NCBI GenBank assembly: GCA_029252405.1
Contig: JAQXBM010000072.1
Coordinates: 1 to 64,000, forward strand
From: Crocinitomicaceae bacterium
Lineage (GTDB): Bacteria > Bacteroidota > Bacteroidia > Flavobacteriales_D > Crocinitomicaceae
Length of the DNA stretch: 64,000 nucleotides
Direction of reading: 5' to 3'
The position numbers and the translations under genes were made by a program. Shown piece by piece: positions 36,264-45,930 of the stretch; positions within the stretch are counted from its first letter, which is position 1; every line of letters begins with the position of its first letter. The notes under the pieces are model-generated. The model was not told the DNA's origin, made no database searches, and was given only the letters and a program-made list of their open reading frames with translations.

Positions 36264-37859
36264 ATGCGGAAGTTCATTCCATTATCAACCTTTAAGGAAA
36301 TCTATTCAAATCAATCCGATTTATTGACCGAGGAAGGAATGAATTCGTTTCGAGAGAAGCTTGCATCAAGCGGGATTGAAATTGCTGAAAAAGCCAGGTT
36401 TACTTCTGAGGAATTTTCTGCTTTTCAAGAAACATTGCGCGATCCTTCGAATGTTGTTTTCTATGGATGGATTGAGCAAGTATCAGCCCTGAAAAATGCA
36501 CTGCTTGGAAAGAAACCATCCTTGTTTATCGATTCCGCAAAGCACTTAGACCACACGCTTTCAGAAAAATACACCCAATTCCTTTCGCCTGTTTTAAGTG
36601 AGGTTCTTCTGAGTACCCACATTGAATCGGACAATGAGCGAAAAATTGCTTTTTCTTTCGTGCAGTTGTTGGATGAACGTCATCGTGCGGTCGTTGAAAG
36701 CAAGCTGTTTCAACCTTATCAAGATCGATTGGAAGAGTTGAAATCAATTTCAGATCAAACTACTAGCGAACAAGAATTGGTAAATATCGTCAAGCCACTT
36801 TGTTCGGATGACATTATCGCATCGGTCAACTATTTATCGCGAGCGTCGTATGCTTCCAAACTTGGTTATGTCGATAAAATCTTAAATGCGATTCACTCAA
36901 AAGCATGCACTGTTCGATTCGCCAATTGGATCCTCGAGCGCATGTCGCACATCGACCTAAATGATGAGCACCTCTATAAATTGACGGACCTTCGAAAAGA
37001 TCTGCGGAAGGGGAATTTGAAAGTCAAAAACCACAAAAAAGGAACAGCACCAATTCCAATGAGGGGTGTTTTAACTGGGCTGATCATAACACTGCTGGTT
37101 GGATCAGTGATTTACCTCATTATCTTCAAGCCGTTTAGTAAGGTCGAAGAGAACGAGTTCTCCAACAACACTTCCTTCAAAGAATTCACCAAAGAAGAAC
37201 GTATTCGCATGGATTCGCTGTTGAAAGAAATGGACAATCCTTTTGAAGTTGTTGATTCACTTGATCCATTATTCGCTCCCGTTCAAACGGGCGTGGACAT
37301 TGATCTGATCTTGCGAAAAGCCTTCAAAAATGAACGCATGGAAGCCATTTACGAAGACCTCATGGCGGATGTCGACCTGAAATTCAATTATCCGGATTCA
37401 AGCTGTTCTGATTTCAAAAACACCGTATTCAAATCAACAAACTCGGTAAAGTCGCTGGATTTTATGACTGGGGTTCATGCTTCGGTTGTCCGCAATGAAT
37501 CTGAATACGATATCATCCTTTATGTGGCCGAAGGCGGAAAGGAAGGCAAGGTCTTCGCTTCGTTGATCAAGCCAAATGAAACCTTGGAATTCAAGATGAA
37601 TAAGTACCATACACTGATGGTTGTGGCCGGGAATTCCTATCAACCCTTTGTGAATCCAAGCAAGGCAACGGAAGAAGAACAGCCGAGTGCAGCATTCACG
37701 CATCATTTCTGTGATACTGATTTGAATTACCAAGAAACGATCAACACTTCGTATAAATTCATGTACCCCCGACAAGGAAAGAACAAATTCATGATTATGG
37801 GCGCCAAAAGTGGTTATGTTCATTTGGTCGATGTTCATGGAGTGCTGGAAGCATACTAA
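36264..37859 (+). CDS. Membrane protein of unknown function, single central helix
   Basis: 531 residues. The first ~255 residues are predicted soluble and helical, followed by a basic segment (NHKKGTAPIPMRG) and one membrane helix at 267-288. The remaining ~240 residues are probably periplasmic, starting with an acidic stretch. No known domain recognised. It is flanked by its own upstream gap of 86 bases and followed by a DUF4286 gene with its own promoter. Confidence 0.6.
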   Translation: MRKFIPLSTFKEIYSNQSDLLTEEGMNSFREKLASSGIEIAEKARFTSEEFSAFQETLRDPSNVVFYGWIEQVSALKNALLGKKPSLFIDSAKHLDHTLSEKYTQFLSPVLSEVLLSTHIESDNERKIAFSFVQLLDERHRAVVESKLFQPYQDRLEELKSISDQTTSEQELVNIVKPLCSDDIIASVNYLSRASYASKLGYVDKILNAIHSKACTVRFANWILERMSHIDLNDEHLYKLTDLRKDLRKGNLKVKNHKKGTAPIPMRGVLTGLIITLLVGSVIYLIIFKPFSKVEENEFSNNTSFKEFTKEERIRMDSLLKEMDNPFEVVDSLDPLFAPVQTGVDIDLILRKAFKNERMEAIYEDLMADVDLKFNYPDSSCSDFKNTVFKSTNSVKSLDFMTGVHASVVRNESEYDIILYVAEGGKEGKVFASLIKPNETLEFKMNKYHTLMVVAGNSYQPFVNPSKATEEEQPSAAFTHHFCDTDLNYQETINTSYKFMYPRQGKNKFMIMGAKSGYVHLVDVHGVLEAY

Positions 37860-37904
37860 AAGCGTCTTTGAGCTCCTGATGGTAAAAAAGAAAGCACAAA
37901 GCAC

Positions 37905-37912
37905 TATCTTTG
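37905..37912 (+). promoter_or_regulatory. -7 element of a leaderless gene
   Basis: TATCTTTG fits TAnnTTTG and ends 4 bases before the ATG at 37917, so the mRNA probably begins at the start codon. Confidence 0.6.
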
Positions 37913-37916
37913 CACC

Positions 37917-38231
37917 ATGATTTTATACAATGTAACGGTAAGTATTGATCCTGCTATTAAGGAAGATTGGTTGAATTGGATGCGTTCGACACACATTCCT
38001 GATGTTATGAATACGGGGTGTTTTATCGAAAGTCGTATTTCTCGCGTTCACGCCGAAGAGGAAGGGGGATTGACCTACGCCATCAGTTACGTGTGTACAT
38101 CTCAAGAAGTTTACGACAAGTATCAAAAAACGCACGCTCCTGCTTTACAGAAAGATCATTCCGATCGTTATGCCGGACGAGTTGCTGCATTCAGAACAAT
38201 GCTAACCATCCTTGAGGAATTTAAGGTATGA
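37917..38231 (+). CDS. DUF4286-like protein
   Basis: 104 residues starting MILYNVTVSIDPAIKEDWLN, with HIPDVMNTGCFIESRISRV and FKTM-type ending RTMLTILEEF; this is the pattern of DUF4286, common just upstream of rsmA or nearby genes in Bacteroidota. Function unknown. Probably translated from a leaderless mRNA; its stop overlaps the rsmA start. Confidence 0.8.
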   Translation: MILYNVTVSIDPAIKEDWLNWMRSTHIPDVMNTGCFIESRISRVHAEEEGGLTYAISYVCTSQEVYDKYQKTHAPALQKDHSDRYAGRVAAFRTMLTILEEFKV

Positions 38232-38995
38232 GTGTAAAAGCAAAGAAGCACCTCGGACAACATTTTCTCACAGATAAAAACATTTGTAGAAAGATTGCCA
38301 AGCAGTATGGTCGTCACCAAGACTGTAACCGTGTGTTGGAGATTGGTCCTGGAATGGGCGCTTTGACTTCTTTCATGTTGGAAGATGAATTGGATGTGAC
38401 GGTCATGGAAATCGACACGGAAAGCATCGATTACCTTGGAGAACATTTACCAGCGTTAAAGGGTAAAATCCACAATGCCGATTTTCTTCGCGCCGATTTA
38501 AAGGAGTTTATGGGGGATGAGCCATTCGCTGTAGTTGGAAATTTCCCTTACAATATTTCTTCACAGATCTTGTTCAAATGCCTGGATTACCGGAACCAAA
38601 TTCCCGAAATTATGGGAATGTTTCAAAAAGAAGTGGCCATGCGTGTAGCCGAAAAACCAGGATCTAAAACCTATGGAATTCTTTCGGTAATCCTTCAAGC
38701 GTTTTATGACATCGACTATTGTTTTACGGTTGACGAGCATGTGTTTAATCCACCACCAAAGGTGAAGTCTGGTGTGATTCGCCTGACGAGAAATGAGCGC
38801 GAAAAATTGCCTTGCGATGAAGCACTATTCATAAAAGTGGTGAAAATGGCGTTCAATCAACGACGAAAAACGATTCGCAATTCCATCAAACAACTCATCA
38901 AGGATAAAAACATTGAACACGAATACTTGGCGTTGCGCCCTGAAGTTCTCTCGGTAGAACAGTTTATTGAATTGACGCTCTTAGTTGACAGTTAA
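38228..38995 (+). CDS. rsmA: 16S rRNA dimethyladenosine transferase
   Basis: 255 residues (KsgA family). KKHLGQHFLTDKNI at the N terminus, SAM-binding VLEIGPGMGALT and catalytic NFPYNIS. It dimethylates two adenines in helix 45 of 16S rRNA. The ATG overlaps the previous stop (ATGA). Length is normal. Confidence 0.96.
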   Translation: MSVKAKKHLGQHFLTDKNICRKIAKQYGRHQDCNRVLEIGPGMGALTSFMLEDELDVTVMEIDTESIDYLGEHLPALKGKIHNADFLRADLKEFMGDEPFAVVGNFPYNISSQILFKCLDYRNQIPEIMGMFQKEVAMRVAEKPGSKTYGILSVILQAFYDIDYCFTVDEHVFNPPPKVKSGVIRLTRNEREKLPCDEALFIKVVKMAFNQRRKTIRNSIKQLIKDKNIEHEYLALRPEVLSVEQFIELTLLVDS

Positions 38996-39110
38996 ATTAT
39001 CGTTTTGTGTGAGTCGCACGACAAATTTGATCGATCGAACCAAAGGAAAATGAAAAAGTACTTCTATATTGAGGGCTTTTAAATCAATAAACCCACACTA
39101 AATTTCAACT

Positions 39111-39587
39111 ATGTACAATTCTTATGCTTTTCAGGGGCCTGCCTTGATATTTGTAATCCTCTTAATAATCGGGGCGATCGTTCTAAATGTCCTCTACTTA
39201 TTAAACCTTCAGAATACGATGAAGCAAGTTGGTGAACCAAGAAGACAGGTTCCTCCAGCAAATGTTTGGTTAATGTTCATTCCTCTATTTAACATTATCT
39301 ATCCGTTCATTTTGTACCCAAAGATTTGTGATTCTGTAAAAGCGGAGTATGTTCACCGTGGTTTACCGATGCAAGGAGATTTCGCTCGATCTATTGGAGT
39401 TACAATGCCCATTCTAACGCTTGTTGGAATTGTTCCAGTTATTGGTCCATTGGCGAGCCTTGCTGGATTCGTTTTGTTCATTATTTTCTGGTCAAAAACG
39501 GCTGGTTTCAAGAATTACTTGATTAGAAATCAGGGGAGTCCTGGTGCTGCTGATATTGGTTCAAGCTCTGATCTTTTGGATAATTAA
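39111..39587 (+). CDS. DUF4328-like membrane protein
   Basis: 158 residues with about four membrane helices; PANVWLMFIPLFNIIYPFIL and the later helix ITLVGIVPVIGP-type region resemble DUF4328-like small integral proteins. Family assignment tentative, function unknown. It has its own ~110-base upstream gap. Confidence 0.55.
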   Translation: MYNSYAFQGPALIFVILLIIGAIVLNVLYLLNLQNTMKQVGEPRRQVPPANVWLMFIPLFNIIYPFILYPKICDSVKAEYVHRGLPMQGDFARSIGVTMPILTLVGIVPVIGPLASLAGFVLFIIFWSKTAGFKNYLIRNQGSPGAADIGSSSDLLDN

Positions 39588-39704
39588 TCATGTCGCTTAA
39601 CATTTAGAATGATTCCAAAAATCCAAGAAATCCAAAAATCCAGCGCTGTGCGTAGCGAAGAATCAGAATTTTTCATTTTCTTTGTAGCATAAACACGAGA
39701 AGAT

Positions 39705-39902
39705 ATGAGTTCATCTGACTTTTTTTGGGGATTAGGAGATTTATTCCAAACTGTTCTAATGCCGCTTGACGCGGATTGGGGATTAACTTCAATCATGAAT
39801 ACTGGGATTTTACTCCTTGGATTTGTAGGATTGGGAATTTGGTTGATGAAACAAAAGAAGTTCAACGACGCAGCAGACGCTGATCCGAACCAATTGAAGT
39901 AA
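39705..39902 (+). CDS. Small single-helix membrane protein
   Basis: 65 residues with one membrane helix (IMNTGILLLGFVGLGIWLM) after a short amphipathic start, then a charged end KQKKFNDAADAD. It resembles the small DUF6341-like Bacteroidota proteins, but this is by memory of pattern only. The start is preceded by 117 bases and followed by a terminator. Confidence 0.6.
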   Translation: MSSSDFFWGLGDLFQTVLMPLDADWGLTSIMNTGILLLGFVGLGIWLMKQKKFNDAADADPNQLK

Positions 39903-39920
39903 GAACTCTTCACAATATTG

Positions 39921-39958
39921 AAAGGTCATTCTCCTCGATGGATTGAATGACCTTTTTT
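39921..39958 (+). terminator. Rho-independent terminator
   Basis: Perfect 10-bp stem AAAGGTCATT/AATGACCTTT with a 15-base loop, followed by TTTT. It ends the small membrane protein gene. Confidence 0.85.
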
Positions 39959-39986
39959 CGTACCTTGATATTTCAAAAATCAGACT

Positions 39987-40649
39987 TTGAGCAATAAATC
40001 AGTGATCATAACGGCAGGTGGTATCGGGAGAAGAATGCGTTCTTCGCTTCCAAAGCAATTCATGTTGGTGAATGAAAAACCCATTTTGATGTATACCATC
40101 GATCAGTTTTATCGCTTCGATCCAAAAATGGAAATTATCCTTACGCTTCCTGAAGATTGGTTAAGTTATTGGGAGTCATTGTTAACTGAATACGATTTCA
40201 AAATTCCACACCGTGTCGTTGTTGGTGGGAAGGAACGCTACGATTCCATCAAAAATGCACTACATAAATGCTCGGGAGCATTGATCGCCGTTCATGATGG
40301 TGTTCGCCCTTTAGTTGATGGAGACACAATCAAAAATTGCTTCAAAGAAGCGGAAGCAAAGGGGGCTGCGATCCCTGTTGTGCCCATCGTAGATTCAATG
40401 CGCAGGAAAACTGGTGATTCGACGGAAGTTGTCAATCGAAAAGATTACTTGATTGTGCAAACACCTCAATGCTTCAAGGCCGAAATTTTAGTCGAGGCGT
40501 ATAATTTGCCTTTCCACGATGGAATTACTGATGACGCGAGTTTGGTGGAAGAGGCGGGTTACGAAATTGAAACTGTTATCGGTGATGAAATGAACATTAA
40601 AATCACCACACAATCTGATTTGAAATACGCTGGAATGTTCTTGCGCTAG
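39987..40649 (+). CDS. ispD: 2-C-methyl-D-erythritol 4-phosphate cytidylyltransferase
   Basis: 220 residues. N-terminal ITAGGIGRRMRSSLPKQF nucleotide site and AVHDGVRPLV. It makes CDP-methylerythritol in the MEP isoprenoid pathway. Start codon is TTG (39987), giving MSNKSVIITAGG, the expected N terminus. Length is slightly short but normal for the family. Confidence 0.93.
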   Translation: MSNKSVIITAGGIGRRMRSSLPKQFMLVNEKPILMYTIDQFYRFDPKMEIILTLPEDWLSYWESLLTEYDFKIPHRVVVGGKERYDSIKNALHKCSGALIAVHDGVRPLVDGDTIKNCFKEAEAKGAAIPVVPIVDSMRRKTGDSTEVVNRKDYLIVQTPQCFKAEILVEAYNLPFHDGITDDASLVEEAGYEIETVIGDEMNIKITTQSDLKYAGMFLR

Positions 40650-40734
40650 GTTTTTTCGCTTACGTCTAATTCAGATTTTTAAGAAAGTATAACGTTTCAG
40701 ACCTTGTCTGACTTCATTACATCGACCGAAATTG

Positions 40735-40742
40735 TATCTTTG
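40735..40742 (+). promoter_or_regulatory. -7 element upstream of metF
   Basis: TATCTTTG fits TAnnTTTG and lies 19 bases before the metF ATG. No clear -33 at the usual spacing was found. Confidence 0.5.
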
Positions 40743-40761
40743 GCGTCAATAAAAATGCTTC

Positions 40762-41712
40762 ATGAAAGTTACCGATCACATTAAGGCTTCAAAAGACACC
40801 TTGTTTTCATTCGAGATTCTTCCTCCTTTGAAAGGGAAAAGTATTCAGTCCATTTACGATGGAATTGATCCGTTGATGGAATTCAAACCAAAGTTTGTGA
40901 ATGTAACGTATCATCGAGAAGAGTTCATTTACAAGGAGCGTGAGAATGGTTTATTGGAAAAAATTGCCATTCGAAAGCGACCAGGAACTGTTGGAATTTG
41001 TGCTGCCGTCATGAATAAATATGATGTTGATGCCGTTCCTCACCTAATCTGCGGTGGATTCAGTAAAGAAGAAACGGAGAACGCATTGATTGACCTTCAA
41101 TTCTTAGGAATTGACAACGTGCTTGCTTTGCGCGGAGATTCAATCAAAACAGAATCAAATTTCCGCCCTCACAAATACGGACACAAATACGCCGAAGATT
41201 TGATCAAACAGATCGATGAAATGAATAGCGGAACGTACTTGATGGACGATATCACACTTGAGCCGACCGATTTTTGTGTTGGTGCAGCCGGATATCCAGA
41301 AAAGCATTTCGAAGCAATGAACTTGCAAACGGACCTTCACTACTTGAAAGCCAAGGTTGATGCAGGAGCTGAATACATTGTGACGCAAATGTTCTTCGAC
41401 AATAGTAAGTATTTCGAGTTTGTGAAAGCATGTCGCGCTATCGGAATTACCGTTCCAATTATTCCAGGTTTGAAGCCAATCAAAACAATGAATCACATTT
41501 CATTCTTGCCGAAATTCTTCCATATTGATTACCCAGAAGCCTTATCCAAAGAGCTTTTGAAGTGCAAGAATAACGCGGAGGTTCAGCAAGTAGGACTTGA
41601 GTGGGGAATTCAACAATCAAAAGAATTAAAAGAAGCAGGAGTACCTTGCATTCACTATTATACGATGTCTAACTCAAGTATGGTAAAGGCGATCGCGAAA
41701 GAAATTTTCTAA
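40762..41712 (+). CDS. metF: Methylenetetrahydrofolate reductase
   Basis: 316 residues. FAD-binding TIM barrel typical of MTHFR: FEILPPLKGKS at the start, VTYHRE, ALRGDSI and YIVTQMFFDN later. It reduces 5,10-methylene-THF to 5-methyl-THF for methionine synthesis. The next gene starts 2 bases after the stop. No cobalamin or SAM riboswitch was seen upstream. Confidence 0.96.
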   Translation: MKVTDHIKASKDTLFSFEILPPLKGKSIQSIYDGIDPLMEFKPKFVNVTYHREEFIYKERENGLLEKIAIRKRPGTVGICAAVMNKYDVDAVPHLICGGFSKEETENALIDLQFLGIDNVLALRGDSIKTESNFRPHKYGHKYAEDLIKQIDEMNSGTYLMDDITLEPTDFCVGAAGYPEKHFEAMNLQTDLHYLKAKVDAGAEYIVTQMFFDNSKYFEFVKACRAIGITVPIIPGLKPIKTMNHISFLPKFFHIDYPEALSKELLKCKNNAEVQQVGLEWGIQQSKELKEAGVPCIHYYTMSNSSMVKAIAKEIF

Positions 41713-41714
41713 CT

Positions 41715-42353
41715 ATGAAAGCATTTATTTTATCCATATTGATTGCGTTTACCGGGTTCGGATTTGCTCAGGAAACTGAAACGACCTCTGCGGAAAAGAC
41801 AAAAACGGAGAAGCCCAAAAAGGCAAAAAAGAAGAAGAAAAAGAAAAAATCAAAGAAGGTTAAGACTGCTATTTCTTTGGATAACGCCTTGGTGATTGCT
41901 CAAATGGACACGCCTGAAGATCGCTATTCGATTGAAATTCTGTTGACGGAAATGCTCACGGGTGCTAAGGTTAATTCTTCACCATCTTTGAATGTTCTCA
42001 AACTTGGAAGTGATTCTCGAGCATTAGCCAGCGACTCGGTTCAAAAGGTGGTTGCACTTAAAGGCATCGACACGTATTGTTTGGTAAGTATCCGTGGGTT
42101 CGATCGCAACTACAACGTTTCAAATAAATCAGATGATTTCGAGACATCTCTGAATCAAGCGAGCTTCTTTGAATTATACCGAATAGATGCTGTATCCATC
42201 AGTTTTCAATTCAAGTTTTTCCGCGACAACAAGTGCGTCCACTCAGAAGTCGTGAAGTGCGGAAACATCGGAAGCCGAAGCAGCGTATTAAAACGTTTTC
42301 GTAAGAAAGTTGGAAAACGAATTAAGAAGAGCTGGGCGAAGTCGAAAAGTTAA
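41715..42353 (+). CDS. Secreted protein with poly-lysine segment
   Basis: 212 residues. A signal peptide (MKAFILSILIAFTGFGFA) is followed by an acidic/Thr stretch and a very lysine-rich run around residues 27-52 (KPKKAKKKKKKKKSKKVKT), then a folded-looking region and a basic tail RKKVGKRIKKSWAKSK. No known domain. It is coupled to metF by a 2-base gap. The poly-Lys run is A-rich in DNA (AAG/AAA), which can slip during replication. Confidence 0.6.
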   Translation: MKAFILSILIAFTGFGFAQETETTSAEKTKTEKPKKAKKKKKKKKSKKVKTAISLDNALVIAQMDTPEDRYSIEILLTEMLTGAKVNSSPSLNVLKLGSDSRALASDSVQKVVALKGIDTYCLVSIRGFDRNYNVSNKSDDFETSLNQASFFELYRIDAVSISFQFKFFRDNKCVHSEVVKCGNIGSRSSVLKRFRKKVGKRIKKSWAKSKS

Positions 42354-42358
42354 TTGAA

Positions 42359-44554
42359 CTAGTCTTCCCACAATAAGTTGTGACTCGGATCTTTGTTCCA
42401 CTGGTTCCATTCGAATTGCTTAATCGAGCGAATAATCTTTAGGATTCCTCCCGCTGCGACGTAGATTAATCCATTCCTCATCACGGGCTGACCATCGACA
42501 ATACCCTTGGTGTCCATGATTTTTGTTTCACGCCCTGTCCTTAAATCAAAAGACATTATTTTTCCATTTTCTCCCGCAACGAACACCTTACCGTTTGCAA
42601 TAATTGGCGCCTGATTGTTCGTTGTAGCGATATCATTCTGCCACAATAGTTCCTCGGAGCGTGCATCAAAAGCACTCACTCTTTCCTTTTCTAAGAGCAC
42701 AACGATTTCATTCTTATACACGACTGGGTGTCCACCGTTGAAGTTCATTTTTTCCTGCAATCCTGATTGTTCAGTGATCAACGCTGGTGATATTTTCTTG
42801 CGGTAGACCCGTTTCTTCTTGAGTGTTTTTCGATCCAACACCACCAATCTTTCTTCACCATTTATCGAAGAGGTGATGAAAATTTCCTCGGCTGTTACCG
42901 TCGGCGAAGACACTGCTTTTATCGAGGGTGATGCCTCTCTTCTTTCTCCCGTTTTCTTGTCAAATACGTAGTATCGGCCGCTCAATGAAGATACGTGTAC
43001 TTCATTCCCTGCCACAACTGGACAAGCAATTGCCTCGTTATCCAACCAGCTCATCCAGTTCGTAGCGCCTGTTCGAATATTGAAAGATGCCAAAACACGA
43101 CCTTCTCCTGGGTGCAAAGGATTCTCTCCCCCGTTTTCATAAACAACATAAACGTTATATCCATCGGCGGATGGCGTGGTGTACAAATATCCTGCGAGCC
43201 ATTTACTCCAAAGTAATTCGCCCGTTTTTGCATCGATGGCGTATAGTGTGCACGATTCAGTATTGAGCAAAAGCACTCCTGATTGGTGAACGACTGGCGA
43301 GATTCCCGCTTCGCCCAATTCAACACCCCAAACATATTGTCCCGTGGCTGCCGATAAACAGTAATAATTCGGAGAATAATACCCTTGTTGAGTGTAGAGT
43401 CTGTTTCCAACGACTGTTGGTGTTCCCACAGGTCCAGAGCTGGCGAAATCCAACTCGTATCCAGTGTTTGTTTTATTTATATACCCTTCAGGCTTACCCA
43501 ACTTTCGAATTGGTGTAGTTTGATGGTTGATCACGAATCCTTTGTCGTTTAATCGGCGATCGGCAAGCATCTGAACAATGGCTTCCGAACCTCGGTAACG
43601 GCGAGTGGTGCTCTCTCTTCCGAAACCGCGCTTGTTGGTAACATCAACATAGTGAACGCCTTCTTCATATTTCAAATTCATGATGTAATTCGTCCCCTTC
43701 TGTAGCATAAACTTACACACGCCTGCTCCATCAGTTTCGCCTTCATATACTCTGCTTTTGTCCTCCGCAACAAGGTATACAGGCTCTCCTTCCAATTTAT
43801 TCCCACCAAAATCGAGTAAAGTGAGGGTGAATAATAAATGTGAGGTAGTTCCATTCGTTTGGGTGATGTTCCGTTGAATCAAGGTGTCTCCCTTGGCAAT
43901 TTCCTTCACCTTCGTTTTCTCGTAGAAGACGACCATTTCGGCTCTGCCTCCACCGTTGTTATTTGTTTTGAAGACGCGCAGCGCTTCCACTCCACCTAAA
44001 TCAATTTCATAATTTCCGTTAGCGGGCAGATAAAATGTTGCTTTCCCCGCCGCATTGGATTCGCTCGGATATTTTATGCCATTGGTGCAATCAACAATGG
44101 TTAAATCAACATGGGGTAAATAAGCACGACTGTTGTCTTTAATGTGCACCGTTACCTGCACGGCTTCGCCACCAGCTTTCAAGTGAGTTGGTGAAACTTC
44201 CCGAAAGGCAATTTTTGAGCGATCAACTCGAGGTTTTTCAGCGAAAACTCCCTTGGGATCGTATGTAACCGTTTTGCTAAATGTTCCTCTGAATCCTTCT
44301 TTTACTTCGTAGGTCCCGAAATTTTTCATTTCAAGGTAACTCAACACATACGTTCCTACTTCGGTAAATGTGAACGTTACTTTTCCAGCGTTGTCCGTTT
44401 TTTTCGTAATTGAAATATCACCGTTCACGGCAGTCACATCAACATTCGGCATGGGATGCCCTTGCGTTGTTTTTATCTTGAGTGTGTATTTGTCTTGTGC
44501 GAAGAGCGTTGTCGTTCCGACAAGCAGAATGGAGAATAGGAGAATCGTTTTCAT
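42359..44554 (-). CDS. Secreted PQQ-propeller (BamB-like) protein with Ig-like repeats
   Basis: 731 residues. Signal peptide (~1-19), then several Ig/carboxypeptidase-regulatory-like repeats (for example GKVTFTFTEVGTYVLSYLE, with two more in residues ~120-320), followed by a PQQ-type beta-propeller (residues ~380-730) with repeated A-x-D-x-x-T-G-E-L-L-W (YAIDAKTGELLWSK; SFDLRTGRETK). No T9SS tail is visible. It may bind proteins or ligands at the envelope; function unknown. Convergent with the poly-Lys gene (5 bases between stops). Confidence 0.75.
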   Translation of the reverse strand: MKTILLFSILLVGTTTLFAQDKYTLKIKTTQGHPMPNVDVTAVNGDISITKKTDNAGKVTFTFTEVGTYVLSYLEMKNFGTYEVKEGFRGTFSKTVTYDPKGVFAEKPRVDRSKIAFREVSPTHLKAGGEAVQVTVHIKDNSRAYLPHVDLTIVDCTNGIKYPSESNAAGKATFYLPANGNYEIDLGGVEALRVFKTNNNGGGRAEMVVFYEKTKVKEIAKGDTLIQRNITQTNGTTSHLLFTLTLLDFGGNKLEGEPVYLVAEDKSRVYEGETDGAGVCKFMLQKGTNYIMNLKYEEGVHYVDVTNKRGFGRESTTRRYRGSEAIVQMLADRRLNDKGFVINHQTTPIRKLGKPEGYINKTNTGYELDFASSGPVGTPTVVGNRLYTQQGYYSPNYYCLSAATGQYVWGVELGEAGISPVVHQSGVLLLNTESCTLYAIDAKTGELLWSKWLAGYLYTTPSADGYNVYVVYENGGENPLHPGEGRVLASFNIRTGATNWMSWLDNEAIACPVVAGNEVHVSSLSGRYYVFDKKTGERREASPSIKAVSSPTVTAEEIFITSSINGEERLVVLDRKTLKKKRVYRKKISPALITEQSGLQEKMNFNGGHPVVYKNEIVVLLEKERVSAFDARSEELLWQNDIATTNNQAPIIANGKVFVAGENGKIMSFDLRTGRETKIMDTKGIVDGQPVMRNGLIYVAAGGILKIIRSIKQFEWNQWNKDPSHNLLWED

Positions 44555-44934
44555 CGTGCTGGTTTAAATTTTAGAGAGGCATTCTAAAAAAATAACGAGT
44601 CACTTATGGTTGGTTACAAAGTGACAATGAATTCCGTTCTACCCAATGTCGAAACTTTCAAGTCAATCTAACTCAATAAGAAAGCCGCCCAAGCTCCTGC
44701 TTTTCTTTTAACTGAGGCTTATCGTTATTCGTTTAAACTATGGTATGGTTTATTGAAATAGTGAATTGATCTAAATAAATGATCGTTAGGCTCTATAAAT
44801 CTCAGCCTCCAAAATTGGAATAATGGTTGGAGTTTCTGCGGACATAAAGGCCTAAAATCAACTAGTGTAATATAGCCATTTAATCGCTTCGATGTTTGGC
44901 GATGTTGTGAGGTGTGGAAATCAGGAAGTCGAGA
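44555..44934. other. Intergenic region, no feature recognised
   Basis: About 380 bases between two minus-strand genes. No open frame, TAnnTTTG box, hairpin terminator or repeat was identified; it presumably carries the promoter of the PQQ-propeller gene. Confidence 0.5.
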
Positions 44935-45513
44935 CTATTTTGCAAATAGCTTCGCCACGTATTTCCCAATAATGTCAAACTCTAGGTTGATCGTACTTCC
45001 AATTTCAAGCGTGTGGAAATTCGTAAATTCCTGAGTGTAAGGAATAATGCAAACCGAAAATTGCTTCTCTTTTGAATCGACAACTGTTAAGCTAGTTCCA
45101 TTTACTGTGATGGATCCTTTCTCGACCGTCACCATATCTGTATCGTATTCAAAGGTGTACTTCCAGCTTCCGTCTTGGTTCTCAATGCCAATGCATTTTC
45201 CAGTGGCATCCACGTGTCCTTGAACAATGTGCCCATCTAGGCGACCGTTCATGATCATGCAACGCTCAAGGTTCACTTTGGTTCCAACCTCCCACGTTCC
45301 GAGGTTTGTTTTTTTGAGCGTTTCGAGAATTGCCGTCACAACGTATTCGTCATTATCAATTTCAACAACTGTCAAACAACAGCCATTGTGCGCAACACTT
45401 TGGTCGATTTTCAACTCTGGAGTCATTTCGGCTTTCACCGTGAAGTGAACGTTCTCATTCTCTTGACGAATTCCTGTGACCGTCCCTAATTGTTCGATAA
45501 TACCTGTAAACAT
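44935..45513 (-). CDS. ribE: Riboflavin synthase alpha chain
   Basis: 192 residues starting MFTGIIEQLGTV with two lumazine-binding repeats (the second begins near GRLDGHIVQGHVD). It makes riboflavin by dismutating two 6,7-dimethyl-8-ribityllumazine molecules. The ATG immediately follows the stop codon of the frameshifted upstream gene (TAA-ATG). Confidence 0.95.
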   Translation of the reverse strand: MFTGIIEQLGTVTGIRQENENVHFTVKAEMTPELKIDQSVAHNGCCLTVVEIDNDEYVVTAILETLKKTNLGTWEVGTKVNLERCMIMNGRLDGHIVQGHVDATGKCIGIENQDGSWKYTFEYDTDMVTVEKGSITVNGTSLTVVDSKEKQFSVCIIPYTQEFTNFHTLEIGSTINLEFDIIGKYVAKLFAK

Positions 45514-45895
45514 TTACTTACTTTTTTTAGTGCGAAGAAATAATACAATGATGAGAATTGGAAGAACCAAATCAACGATAATGAACCAAGTTGGTGCTGG
45601 AATCATGAAGATGTTGATCACGGTTCCAAGCATGTGCAATCCACCAACAATCCAGATTGGAATATTCGATGTTCTGCAACATTAAGCGAGCCACTATCAA
45701 TCCCGCCAGAACGCCAAAAACGTGCGCTGCTAATGGATTTAAATAATCGACGGCCGTAAATGATTCGATCATTTCAAGCATCGCCGCGTACTGATCTGCA
45801 CCTTCTTCAACCTTCGGCATGAAAGCCTGTAGAATTCCCATGTTTGCTGCCCAGCTAGCTGCAATTCCTAAAATCGTTGCTAACGCTATTCTCAT
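45514..45895 (-). pseudogene. Frameshifted membrane protein gene upstream of ribE
   Basis: Frame one starts at ATG 45895 (MRIALATILGIAASWAANMG) with at least two helices up to VARLMLQN. The rest of a convincing protein continues in a second frame: IPIWIVGGLHMLGTVINIFM, then PAPTWFIIVDLVLPILIIVL and FLRTKKSK ending at TAA 45514-45516. Removing one base near 45670 joins them (382 bases, 3n+1). Whether this is real decay, programmed frameshifting or an assembly error is unknown. Family: small four-helix membrane protein. Confidence 0.75.
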
Positions 45896-45930
45896 CTTTT
45901 CCTCGTTTATTTTGTTAGTATTCGACGGCT

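Noticed and set aside
37434-37904. A 156-codon minus-strand frame opposite the end of the 531-residue membrane protein gene
   Set aside because: Shadow of the well-supported plus-strand gene, Cys/His/Ile-rich without any pattern.
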